Part shown: positions 17,527 through 25,088 of the stretch, one piece after another
Position numbering within the stretch: position 1 is the first letter of the stretch
Layout of the letters: each line of letters opens with the position of its first letter
Source of the DNA: JACKLD01 sp049297695
GTDB taxonomy: Bacteria > Pseudomonadota > Alphaproteobacteria > UBA2136 > UBA6156
Reading direction: 5' to 3'
Length of the DNA stretch: 64,000 nucleotides
Assembly: GCA_049297695.1 (NCBI GenBank)
Contig: JBAQUT010000036.1
Location: 1-64,000, forward strand
Translations under genes and position numbers: made by a program
Notes under the pieces: generated by a model
The model's input: only the letters and a program-made list of their open reading frames with translations
The model's database searches: none
What the model was told of the DNA's origin: nothing

Positions 17527-18099
17527 ATGACAAAAAATACAAGACTTCTGTTGATTTTACTTACTTTTAGCGCTGCCATGCTGGGGGTATCCTTCGCGTT
17601 TGTGCCGTTTTACAAAGTGTTTTGCCAGGCGTTTGGCATCCCGCTGCCCAGCGTGGAGGTAAGTGCCCAGCTATCCGCCCCCAAACCCATCACCACCACC
17701 AGCAACCGCTACTTAACGGTACGGTTTACGGGCAACAGCGACAGCACCATGCCCGTAACCCTGAAGCCCGTAAGTTACAGCCTGCGGGTGAAGTTGGGCG
17801 AGCCTGTGCTGACCGCCTACCATGCCCAAAGCAACAGCGATAAAGCGTTGGATGGCGTGGCCGTGCACATGCTGGTGGCCATGGGAGGGCCGGAGAACAC
17901 GAACATCAACAAGTACGTGGAGCTTCAGCAGTGTTTTTGTTTTGAAGAGCAACATTACCCCGCCCGTAAAAACATAACCCTGCCGCTCAGTTTTACCGTA
18001 ACACCAGATTTACCCGCCGCCGTGCACACCATCAACTTCAACTACACGTTGTTCCCCGCCACCAACGTGCCCGAAAATATGAAAACCAAACCCCAATGA
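17527..18099 (+). CDS. ctaG: Cytochrome c oxidase assembly protein CtaG/COX11
   Basis: The 190-residue protein has one N-terminal TM helix (residues 8-28) and a periplasmic beta-rich domain that inserts copper into the CuB site. The copper-binding motif CFCFEEQ is at about residues 137-143, and VPFYKVFCQAFG after the TM helix is the COX11 signature. The stop overlaps the start of the next gene (ATGA). Confidence 0.93.
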   Translation: MTKNTRLLLILLTFSAAMLGVSFAFVPFYKVFCQAFGIPLPSVEVSAQLSAPKPITTTSNRYLTVRFTGNSDSTMPVTLKPVSYSLRVKLGEPVLTAYHAQSNSDKALDGVAVHMLVAMGGPENTNINKYVELQQCFCFEEQHYPARKNITLPLSFTVTPDLPAAVHTINFNYTLFPATNVPENMKTKPQ

Positions 18100-18950
18100 A
18101 GCGCATTGCGGCCTTGCTGGTTGGTATGCTGGTCAGCGTGTATGTGGTGGGGGGTGTATGGCTGTATGCCACGCAGGATGCCGTTATTTTCCCCCAAATG
18201 GTGAACAGCATCCAACCGCCGGATTTTGATAACCCAGCTGGCTTGGAATACCTGACGTTGCACACGCCGGATGGTGCCACGCTGAACGGCTTGGGCTTCA
18301 ACACGGCGGCAGGGCAGGGGAATTCCTCCTCCACGCCACACCCCACCACGCTGGTGCTGGCCTTTGGCGGCAACGCCCACGATGTGACGGGCATGGTGCG
18401 GTTTTTACACCGGGATGTGTTTCCTGAAGCCACCGTGGCCGTAGCAGGGCTAAGTTACCGCGGCTACCTCAACGCCTTGGGCCGCCCCAGCACGGGCACG
18501 CCCAGCCAAAGGGCTTTGCAGGCCGATGCCGTGCAGCTGTACGACACGCTGGTGGCCCGGCTGAAACCCACCAAAGTGGTGGTGGTGGGGTATTCCCTGG
18601 GCAGCGCCGTAGGGGCCTATGTGGCGCGGTGGCGCACGGTGGAGAGTCTGATACTGGCCGCCCCCTTTGCCAGCATCACCGCCTTGGCCCAAGCTGAATA
18701 CCGCATTTACCCCGCGAGTCTGATGGTGCTTCACCCGTTTGATACGGCCAGCTTGTTGGCCAACATATCCAGCCACATCAGCGTTGTGTACTCCCCGCAA
18801 GATGGCCTGATACCCCCCACTCACCCGTTCCTGCTGCAAACGGCCAACCCGAAGGCCCAACTTATTCCGCTTAACCCTGCCGTGCCCCACGGGGATGTGC
18901 TGGACCACCCCACCATCCCCGCCTTGTTCCGTACGGCGGCGGGGATGTAA
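18096..18950 (+). CDS. Alpha/beta hydrolase, membrane-anchored or secreted
   Basis: The 284-residue protein has an N-terminal hydrophobic helix (residues 5-25). The alpha/beta-hydrolase core follows: an oxyanion-type FGGNAHD, nucleophile elbow GYSLGS (about residue 168), Asp in SPQDGLIPP and His in PHGDVLDHP. This resembles the YtmA/BEM46 family of membrane-associated serine hydrolases. Substrate unknown. It overlaps ctaG by 4 bp and is therefore co-expressed with oxidase assembly genes. Confidence 0.82.
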   Translation: MKRIAALLVGMLVSVYVVGGVWLYATQDAVIFPQMVNSIQPPDFDNPAGLEYLTLHTPDGATLNGLGFNTAAGQGNSSSTPHPTTLVLAFGGNAHDVTGMVRFLHRDVFPEATVAVAGLSYRGYLNALGRPSTGTPSQRALQADAVQLYDTLVARLKPTKVVVVGYSLGSAVGAYVARWRTVESLILAAPFASITALAQAEYRIYPASLMVLHPFDTASLLANISSHISVVYSPQDGLIPPTHPFLLQTANPKAQLIPLNPAVPHGDVLDHPTIPALFRTAAGM

Positions 18951-19028
18951 CCCTGTTTTATTCTTGAAACAGCTTTATAAGCTTACACCTGAATCGGGAG
19001 CGACACCCCCCAACCGACCGCCTTTGTT

Positions 19029-19048
19029 ATCCCCGCGTAGGCGGGGAT
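19029..19048 (+). repeat. REP-like palindrome (second copy)
   Basis: ATCCCCGC-gtag-GCGGGGAT is a perfect dyad. It matches the dyad at 9930-9949 apart from G/A and C/T changes at the ends. It lies in the gap 18951-19149, which otherwise holds only the leader of the small gene at 19150. Confidence 0.6.
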
Positions 19049-19118
19049 CTTCTATCCCCCCTTGATTTTTTAAAAAATGGCGCTATGTATAAATCTCCAG
19101 CATCCCGCTGGTTATAGG

Positions 19119-19149
19119 GAACTCCGTTGAAAAACGGGGGAGTTAAAAC
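19119..19149 (+). promoter_or_regulatory. Hairpin that can mask the ribosome-binding site of the gene at 19150
   Basis: GGAACTCCGTT and AACGGGGGAGTT surround a GAAA loop immediately before the ATG. The right arm contains the GGGGGAG Shine-Dalgarno sequence, so folding would hide it. The pairing has a small bulge. Seen in sequence; regulatory use is inference. Confidence 0.35.
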
Positions 19150-19335
19150 ATGAACGTTTCGCAGATTCAAGAAGTTCGTCGAGGTTCTCCTGAGGAGAGT
19201 GCTTTGGCTCACCTGAATGAGGTGGATGAAAGGCTTGCTAACTGCAAGTCGGAAGTCCAAGCTCAAAAACTCCGGAAACGGAGGAAGGGTTTGTTGAAGG
19301 ACTTGACCCGGAAGGGGATTCTCGCTCAGAACTGA
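19150..19335 (+). CDS. Small basic hypothetical protein
   Basis: The 61-residue protein is helical and charged: an acidic N-terminal half (SPEESALAHLNEVDERL) and a strongly basic C-terminal half (RKRRKGLLKDLTRKG). It suggests a nucleic-acid- or ribosome-associated small protein, but no family is recognised. It is bracketed by a masked ribosome-binding site and a strong terminator, which supports a real gene. Confidence 0.6.
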   Translation: MNVSQIQEVRRGSPEESALAHLNEVDERLANCKSEVQAQKLRKRRKGLLKDLTRKGILAQN

Positions 19336-19360
19336 GCGAAACGGGCAATGCCCGGGGGAA

Positions 19361-19384
19361 AAGGTCGCGTCAGCGGCCTTTTTT
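19361..19384 (+). terminator. Intrinsic terminator
   Basis: AAGGTCGC-GTCA-GCGGCCTT has one G-U pair and is followed by TTTTTT. It ends the transcript of the small gene at 19150. A second perfect hairpin (CGCTCAG-AA-CTGAGCG) overlaps the stop codon just upstream. Confidence 0.88.
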
Positions 19385-19472
19385 CGTTTGTGGATAACTC
19401 CCCCCCTTATCCCCAGCCCCTGTGCACCCAATCCGCTTGGGTTGGGCGCCAACATGGGCTAGGGTAGGCCCC

Positions 19473-20948
19473 ATGAACAACGTAGTTGCCCTGAAGCCCG
19501 AAGCCACTGCCTTAACCGTGCACGTGCCCCACAGCGTGGCGGCCGAGCAAGCCTTGCTGGGCGCCCTGATGGTGAACAACCGCCTGTACGATGATCTGCA
19601 AGGCACCCTGCTGGCCGAATATTTTTACGTGCCCCTGCACGCCGTGCTGTTTGAAAAAATCGAAAGCCTGATTGGCCGCGGGCGGGAAGCCAACCCCATT
19701 ACGCTGCGCGAAATGCTGCGCCACACGCCGTACGACAGCGACAACAGCTTGTTCCCCCACCTTTCCCAAATATTTGAAAATGCGGGGTTAACGGGGGATA
19801 TCAAAAGCTTGGCGGAGGTTATTCACACCGCCTACATGCAGCGCCAGCTGATGGGCCTGGGCGATAGCCTGCGCCAGCAAGCGGGCACCGCCAGCGATGT
19901 GGTGAGCGTGAAAGACGTGCTGGATGCCGCCAGCGGTGAGCTGTTCAAGCTGGCCGAAACAGGCCAAGGCGGCAACAGCGTGAAGGGCCTGCGCGAAAGC
20001 CTGCGCGAGGTGATTGCCGCCGCCGAACTGGCCAAGCGGGAAGGGGGCGGCATTACGGGCGTGGCCACCGATTTTAAAGATTTGGATAACTTGTTGGGCG
20101 GCTTGCAAAAAAGCGACCTGATTATCTTGGGTGCCCGTCCCAGCATGGGGAAAACCAGCTTGATTATCAACATCGCCCAAAACGCGGCCATCCGCAAAGC
20201 GCGGGGGGAAGCAGGCGGGGCCGCCGTGGGGGTGTTCAGTTTGGAAATGAGCGCCGAGCAGATTACGGCCCGGATGCTCTCCAGCGCCGCCAACGTGAGC
20301 AGCCACCAAATCTCCAGCGGGCATTTGAACGATGCCGATTTTGGACGGATTATGGCCGCTGCAGGCCAGCTAGCCGAACTGCCCATGTACATTGACGATA
20401 CGCCCGCCCTGAGCGTGAACGCCATGCGCGCCAAAGCCCGCCGCATGAAGCGCCAGTACGGCGTGGGGCTGATTATTGTGGACTACTTGCAGTTGATGAC
20501 CGCCCCCGGCAAAGGGAACGACAGCAACCGCGTACAAGAGATTGGCGCCATAAGCCAAGGCCTGAAGCAGATTGCCCGCGAGCTGAACGTGCCTGTGATT
20601 GCCGCCAGCCAGCTAAGCCGCAGCGTGGAAGCCCGCGACAACAAACGCCCCCAACTGGCCGACCTGCGCGAAAGCGGGAGCATTGAGCAAGATGCCGACT
20701 TGGTATGGTTTTTGTACCGCGAAGAATATTACTTAAGCCGCCAGTTGGGTGCGGGCGACACGCTGGACGGCGACAAAAAAGTGCTGGAAATGAAAGACCG
20801 GTTGGAAAAAGTGCGCGGCGTGACCGAACTGATTGTGAGCAAAAACCGCAAAGGCCCCACCGACACCGTGAAGCTGCTGTTCCATGGTGCCACCACCACC
20901 TTCCATTCGTTCAGCGGGCGGAGTGATTATGACAGCCACGGGGAGTAA
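19473..20948 (+). CDS. dnaB: Replicative DNA helicase DnaB
   Basis: The 491-residue hexameric helicase drives the replication fork. The N-terminal primase-interaction domain (HSVAAEQALLGALM) spans about residues 15-120, then a linker, then the RecA-like domain with Walker A ARPSMGKTS (about 225). The following motifs are also present: FSLEMSAEQI, IIVDYLQLM, the SQLSRSVEARDNKRP loop and LRESGSIEQDAD. Length is normal. The ATG at 19473 begins the conserved N-terminus; the upstream in-frame ATG is discarded. Confidence 0.95.
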   Translation: MNNVVALKPEATALTVHVPHSVAAEQALLGALMVNNRLYDDLQGTLLAEYFYVPLHAVLFEKIESLIGRGREANPITLREMLRHTPYDSDNSLFPHLSQIFENAGLTGDIKSLAEVIHTAYMQRQLMGLGDSLRQQAGTASDVVSVKDVLDAASGELFKLAETGQGGNSVKGLRESLREVIAAAELAKREGGGITGVATDFKDLDNLLGGLQKSDLIILGARPSMGKTSLIINIAQNAAIRKARGEAGGAAVGVFSLEMSAEQITARMLSSAANVSSHQISSGHLNDADFGRIMAAAGQLAELPMYIDDTPALSVNAMRAKARRMKRQYGVGLIIVDYLQLMTAPGKGNDSNRVQEIGAISQGLKQIARELNVPVIAASQLSRSVEARDNKRPQLADLRESGSIEQDADLVWFLYREEYYLSRQLGAGDTLDGDKKVLEMKDRLEKVRGVTELIVSKNRKGPTDTVKLLFHGATTTFHSFSGRSDYDSHGE

Positions 20949-20957
20949 AGGTTATCC

Positions 20958-22616
20958 CTATCCCAGCGTAATACTGCCAGGCCCGCCGCCGCTGGCAAAA
21001 CGGTAGGTGTTTTTGCCGTTGTTTTTGGCCTCGTACATGGCGGCATCGGCTTTTTTGATAAGGTCGGGGCCGGTGTTGCCATCCACCGGGTACATGGCGA
21101 TGCCCAAACTGCCGCCGATGTTGCCGGGATGGCCGTTCAAGTCAAACGGCGTGTGCAGAAGCTTCAAAACTTTTTGGGCTACCATTTCGGCGTCGGTTTT
21201 ATCCCGCACGCCCAAAATAATCACAAATTCGTCGCCACCCAGCCGTGCTACGGTGTCGGTATCCCTCAGCGCCCCTTTCAGGCGAAGAGCCACTTGCTTC
21301 AGCAGCAAATCGCCGTAGTCGTGGCCCAAGGTATCGTTCACCTTTTTAAATCCATCAAGGTCAATAAATATCAAAGCGATTTTAGAAAGCTGACGGTAGG
21401 CCGTGGCAATGGCCATGTTCAGCCGGTCGTTGAACAGTTGGCGGTTGGGCAGGCCCGTCAGCGTGTCGGAGTAGGCCAGCGTGTTTTCACGGTCTTGGCC
21501 TTGCTTCAGTTGGGCGCGCAGGCGCACCAGTTCGGTGGTGGGGGTAAGGGTGATGATATACCCGCCCACACGGTTCTCGGAATCCCGCCACGGGCGTATG
21601 GCCCATTTCACAATCTCTTCTCGCCCACCAAGGGTAAGCGTTGCTTCGTCATCGCCCACCCGTTGGCCGGTGCGCAACTGCTGCGAAAGCTGGGGAAGGT
21701 GCGGGGGGAAGTTGGGCACAACCTCGGGGTGAAGTTTGCCCACCAGCGAGGTTTGGGGGTTCAGGTGGAAAAACTCCGGCCAGCTGTGGGCCACGTACAG
21801 GTAACGCCAGTTCAGGTCGGTAATGGCAATGGGGCGCAGGCTTTGCTCCACCATGGCGCGCAACATGCCTTCCGCCGTGGCGGCGGTGCTGCCAAGGCTG
21901 GCACTGCCCGTAACTTCGCGGGCCAGCAGGGCCACATCGCCCCCGCCCAAGGGCCATGCCCAGGCGCGGAGGTGAATGGCATCGTTGGCCAGCCGCATAT
22001 CTCCGTGCCATGGGCGGGGCTTGGCGTTGGCCAGCAGGTTGGCCACGGGGGTACCTGCAAAACCGGGCCACATATCGGCGGCAGCGCGGCCTTCCAAACT
22101 TTCCAGCGTGGGGCTAAAGCGTTGGGCGGCAGCCATGGCGGCAGCGTTCCATCGGCGGATGCGCCCGTCTTTTCCCAGCACTAGCCACCATTCGCCCGCG
22201 TGCTCAAAGGCGGTATCCAGCGCCAACAGGTGGGCTTGGTGGGTGTCGGTGGCGCCGTCCCGCTCGCGGGTGAGGGTTTCGGTCAGGGTTTCCAACCCAT
22301 GAATGCGGTGGATGAACGCGCCAATCTCTTCGTTTGCATAATGGTTGTAAACCAAGCGCGTGGCCAAGGCCCCCGCAAGGGCCACAAAGGCCAAGGGCCA
22401 CACCTTTACCAGCAAGGTGGCCGCGTACAAAGCCCATAAAGGGAGTTGCTGGTACCAAACACGTGGCAGCGGGTGGCTGGCCCAAAACCAGGTTTGGATG
22501 TCGGTGGGGGCAGCGGGGGGAAAGCTCATCCACACCTGTGCCACCACGGCCATGGCCAGCAGGGTGAGAAGGGTGCCGCAAGCTATAACAAAAGCAAGGA
22601 GAATACGGGTTTGCAT
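20958..22616 (-). CDS. PAS-GGDEF diguanylate cyclase, membrane-anchored
   Basis: The 552-residue protein has two N-terminal TM helices (about residues 5-28 and 60-85), a coiled-coil stretch, two PAS-like segments (about 135-235 and 245-375) and a C-terminal GGDEF domain. The catalytic GGDEF motif is intact (RLGGDEFVIILG). An inhibitory I-site RxxD lies exactly five residues before it (RDTD-TVARL). It should therefore make c-di-GMP from GTP with product feedback. The periplasmic loop between TM helices may sense a ligand. It overlaps nothing and is convergent with dnaB. Confidence 0.9.
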   Translation of the reverse strand: MQTRILLAFVIACGTLLTLLAMAVVAQVWMSFPPAAPTDIQTWFWASHPLPRVWYQQLPLWALYAATLLVKVWPLAFVALAGALATRLVYNHYANEEIGAFIHRIHGLETLTETLTRERDGATDTHQAHLLALDTAFEHAGEWWLVLGKDGRIRRWNAAAMAAAQRFSPTLESLEGRAAADMWPGFAGTPVANLLANAKPRPWHGDMRLANDAIHLRAWAWPLGGGDVALLAREVTGSASLGSTAATAEGMLRAMVEQSLRPIAITDLNWRYLYVAHSWPEFFHLNPQTSLVGKLHPEVVPNFPPHLPQLSQQLRTGQRVGDDEATLTLGGREEIVKWAIRPWRDSENRVGGYIITLTPTTELVRLRAQLKQGQDRENTLAYSDTLTGLPNRQLFNDRLNMAIATAYRQLSKIALIFIDLDGFKKVNDTLGHDYGDLLLKQVALRLKGALRDTDTVARLGGDEFVIILGVRDKTDAEMVAQKVLKLLHTPFDLNGHPGNIGGSLGIAMYPVDGNTGPDLIKKADAAMYEAKNNGKNTYRFASGGGPGSITLG

Positions 22617-22678
22617 AGGGTTGCCTTACACGGTTGTTTGGCTGCATAGTAACCTCAAACCGAACGAAAGACGCGCAG

Positions 22679-24700
22679 ATGGGCTTGTACAAGGTGTTTA
22701 TGCTGGTGGTGCTGTTGCTGGCGGGCCGCGTTGTTGCCCAAGAGAGCTTGGGCCAAACCGAGTGGGCCACCACCGACACCGTGCACAGCCAGCTTACCGC
22801 CCAGCATAAAGTGGTGCAAGCTGGAACCAGCACCCGCGTGGCGTGGGAAATTAAGCTGGACGACCACTGGCACGTGTACTGGAGCAACCCCGGCGACAGC
22901 GGCATACCCCCTATGATGACGGTGAACGGAACCAAGGTGGCCATCAACGCGTGGCCAACGCCCAAGGTAATTAACATCCCCCCCATTACCAACTACGGGT
23001 ACGAGGAGAAAGTTGTGCTTTTGGCCGATGTGGCCATACCTGCCAATACCCCCCAAGGTAACATGAATCTGCCCGTGAAGCTGGAGTATCTGTACTGCAA
23101 AGACGTGTGCATGCCAGGGCGTGTGGAAACAAACCTGCCCTTGGACGTTGGCACAACACCCGTACTCAACCCTGATTATGAGCCGTTGGAAGCGTGGAGC
23201 ACGGCCCATACCCCCCAACAGCTGGAAGGTGTGACGGTATGGCGGGAAGGAGCGGATACCCTGCTGGCCGCCAGCAACCTGCCTGCGGGGGCGTTGCGGT
23301 TTATCCCCGCTGTGGAAGGCTGGATGGACGATGGTGCTGCGCAAGAGCAAACCGTGGTGAACGGTAAACCTGTATTGCGCCTGAAGCCCGATGCCTACGC
23401 CAGCGGTCAACCGCCAGCCGAGGTGGAAGGTTTGGTACTGGTAGACGATGGTACGGGCTATGCGCTGAAAGCGTCCGTGACGGTGGCGCCTGCCACGGCA
23501 GCGGGAGGGGAAGGGGTTACGGTTACCTTATCGGCCTTGCCCGTGGCCATGGCGCTGGCTTTTTTGGCGGGGTTGATGCTGAACCTGATGCCGTGCGTGT
23601 TGCCCGTGATTGCTTTGAAGATATTTGGCCTTGTGCGTACCCAAAGTTACATGGAGCGCCTAACCCACACCGTGGCCTACACGGGTGGTGTGCTGGCCAC
23701 GCTGATGGGTATGGCCAGCGTGGTGGCCGTGCTGCAAAACGGTGGTACGCAGCTGGGGTGGGGCTTTCAGTTGCAAAGCCCGTTGTTTGTAGCCGCGTTG
23801 GTAGCCTTGTTGGTGGCGTTGGCCCTTAACTTTTGGGGCGTGTTCACGCTGGGCGAAAGCCTAAGCCGCCTGGGCACCACCAAAACCCACGAAAGTTACG
23901 GCGAAGCTTTTTTAACCGGCATGTTGGCCGTGATTGTAGCTACACCTTGCACCGTGCCCTTTATGGGCGGAGCCATGGCCTATGCTTTGGGGCAACCGAT
24001 ATCCGGTAGCTTGCCCGTGTTTGCCTCCATGGGGGTGGGGATGGCAGCGCCGTTGCTGGCGGTGGCGGTGTTCCCCCCCTTGGGCCGCTTGTTGCCCAAA
24101 CCGGGCGCGTGGATGGCTACGTTTAAAAGCCTGTTAGGCTGGCCCATGCTGGCCACGGCCTTGTGGCTGGCGTGGGTGTTTGGCAACCAAACCAGCACGG
24201 CCATGTTGGCGGTGCTGTTGGCGGTGGTGATGCTGCTGGCCCTGGGCCTATGGCTGGTGGGCAACCGGTTTGCCCGCCTAGGCTGGTTGGTGGTGGCAGC
24301 CAGCGTGCTGGTGGGGGGATGGGTGTTGCAGCCTACCCCCGATGCCACACACGCATGGAAAGTGTGGAGCAAAGCCGATGAAACTGCCGCCCGCGCGTTA
24401 GGCCCCGTGTTGGTGGATTTTACGGCGGATTGGTGCATCACCTGCAAAGTAACCGAAGCCACGGTGCTGAACCGCCCTGCCACTCAAGCGTTGTTTGCCA
24501 AACACAACGTAACCCTGTTGCAAGCCGATTGGACGCGCTACGACGCCGCCATTACGGCCGAGCTGGCCTCCCATGGCCGTCGTGGGGTGCCGTTATATCT
24601 GCTGTACCGCCAAGGCGAGGAGCAACCGTTGGTGTTACCCCAACTGTTGACGTACGGGATGCTGGAGGAAGCGCTGGCGCGAGCACCCACCCCGCGCTAA
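22679..24700 (+). CDS. Protein-disulfide reductase DsbD/ScsB family
   Basis: The 673-residue protein has a signal peptide, a periplasmic N-terminal DsbD-alpha-like domain with a Cys pair (YLYCKDVCMPG), an eight-helix central domain with redox Cys residues (NLMPCVLP and ATPCTVPF), and a C-terminal thioredoxin domain with CITC. It carries electrons from cytosolic thioredoxin across the inner membrane to periplasmic thiols, supporting cytochrome c maturation or copper tolerance. The N-terminal domain layout points to ScsB rather than classical DsbD. Its 3' end is overlapped on the other strand by the DUF192 gene. Confidence 0.9.
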   Translation: MGLYKVFMLVVLLLAGRVVAQESLGQTEWATTDTVHSQLTAQHKVVQAGTSTRVAWEIKLDDHWHVYWSNPGDSGIPPMMTVNGTKVAINAWPTPKVINIPPITNYGYEEKVVLLADVAIPANTPQGNMNLPVKLEYLYCKDVCMPGRVETNLPLDVGTTPVLNPDYEPLEAWSTAHTPQQLEGVTVWREGADTLLAASNLPAGALRFIPAVEGWMDDGAAQEQTVVNGKPVLRLKPDAYASGQPPAEVEGLVLVDDGTGYALKASVTVAPATAAGGEGVTVTLSALPVAMALAFLAGLMLNLMPCVLPVIALKIFGLVRTQSYMERLTHTVAYTGGVLATLMGMASVVAVLQNGGTQLGWGFQLQSPLFVAALVALLVALALNFWGVFTLGESLSRLGTTKTHESYGEAFLTGMLAVIVATPCTVPFMGGAMAYALGQPISGSLPVFASMGVGMAAPLLAVAVFPPLGRLLPKPGAWMATFKSLLGWPMLATALWLAWVFGNQTSTAMLAVLLAVVMLLALGLWLVGNRFARLGWLVVAASVLVGGWVLQPTPDATHAWKVWSKADETAARALGPVLVDFTADWCITCKVTEATVLNRPATQALFAKHNVTLLQADWTRYDAAITAELASHGRRGVPLYLLYRQGEEQPLVLPQLLTYGMLEEALARAPTPR

Positions 24701-25088
24701 CCCCGTGGGCGGCGGCCCAGCCGCCATGCACTTCCACCACGCCGGTCACGTCGGGGGGCGAGGCGATGATGGTTTCGTCAAACGGTGTGGCGTTGGCATG
24801 GATACCCGCCACCACGTTTCCGCGCATAAACAGCATATCCAGCGGCAAGGGCGTGTTGCGCATCCACATATATAAAGTCTGGGGCTCGGTCAGTTCGGGG
24901 TACTCAAACACCATGGCGCAATTGGGGCACAGGTTGGTGCGTCCCATCAGGCCCTGTTGGCGTGCGGCTTCGGTGGCCACTACCTCGGCCTCCAGCACGG
25001 TGCTAAAGGTTCCTTGGGGGTTGGTAAGGGTGTAAGGCGCGGCATGGGCCAAGGTTGGCAGCAAGGCCAGGGCCAACATGTATTTCAT
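24552..25088 (-). CDS. DUF192 secreted protein with C-terminal extension overlapping scsB
   Basis: The 178-residue product has a signal peptide and the DUF192 core: RQQGLMGRTNLCPNCAMVFEY, then LYMWMRNTPLPLDMLF and GVVEVHGGWAAAHGVSAGW. Family members end shortly after this motif. Here about 45 residues of low-complexity Pro/Thr/Arg sequence follow, and they lie antisense to the 3' end of scsB. A lost stop codon is the simplest explanation. It is coupled (ATGA) to the AsmA-like gene upstream. The function of DUF192 is unknown. Confidence 0.75.
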   Translation of the reverse strand: MKYMLALALLPTLAHAAPYTLTNPQGTFSTVLEAEVVATEAARQQGLMGRTNLCPNCAMVFEYPELTEPQTLYMWMRNTPLPLDMLFMRGNVVAGIHANATPFDETIIASPPDVTGVVEVHGGWAAAHGVSAGWVLAPALPPASRTSTVGVTPTVAPRLGGTADITAPHDGHGRPARP

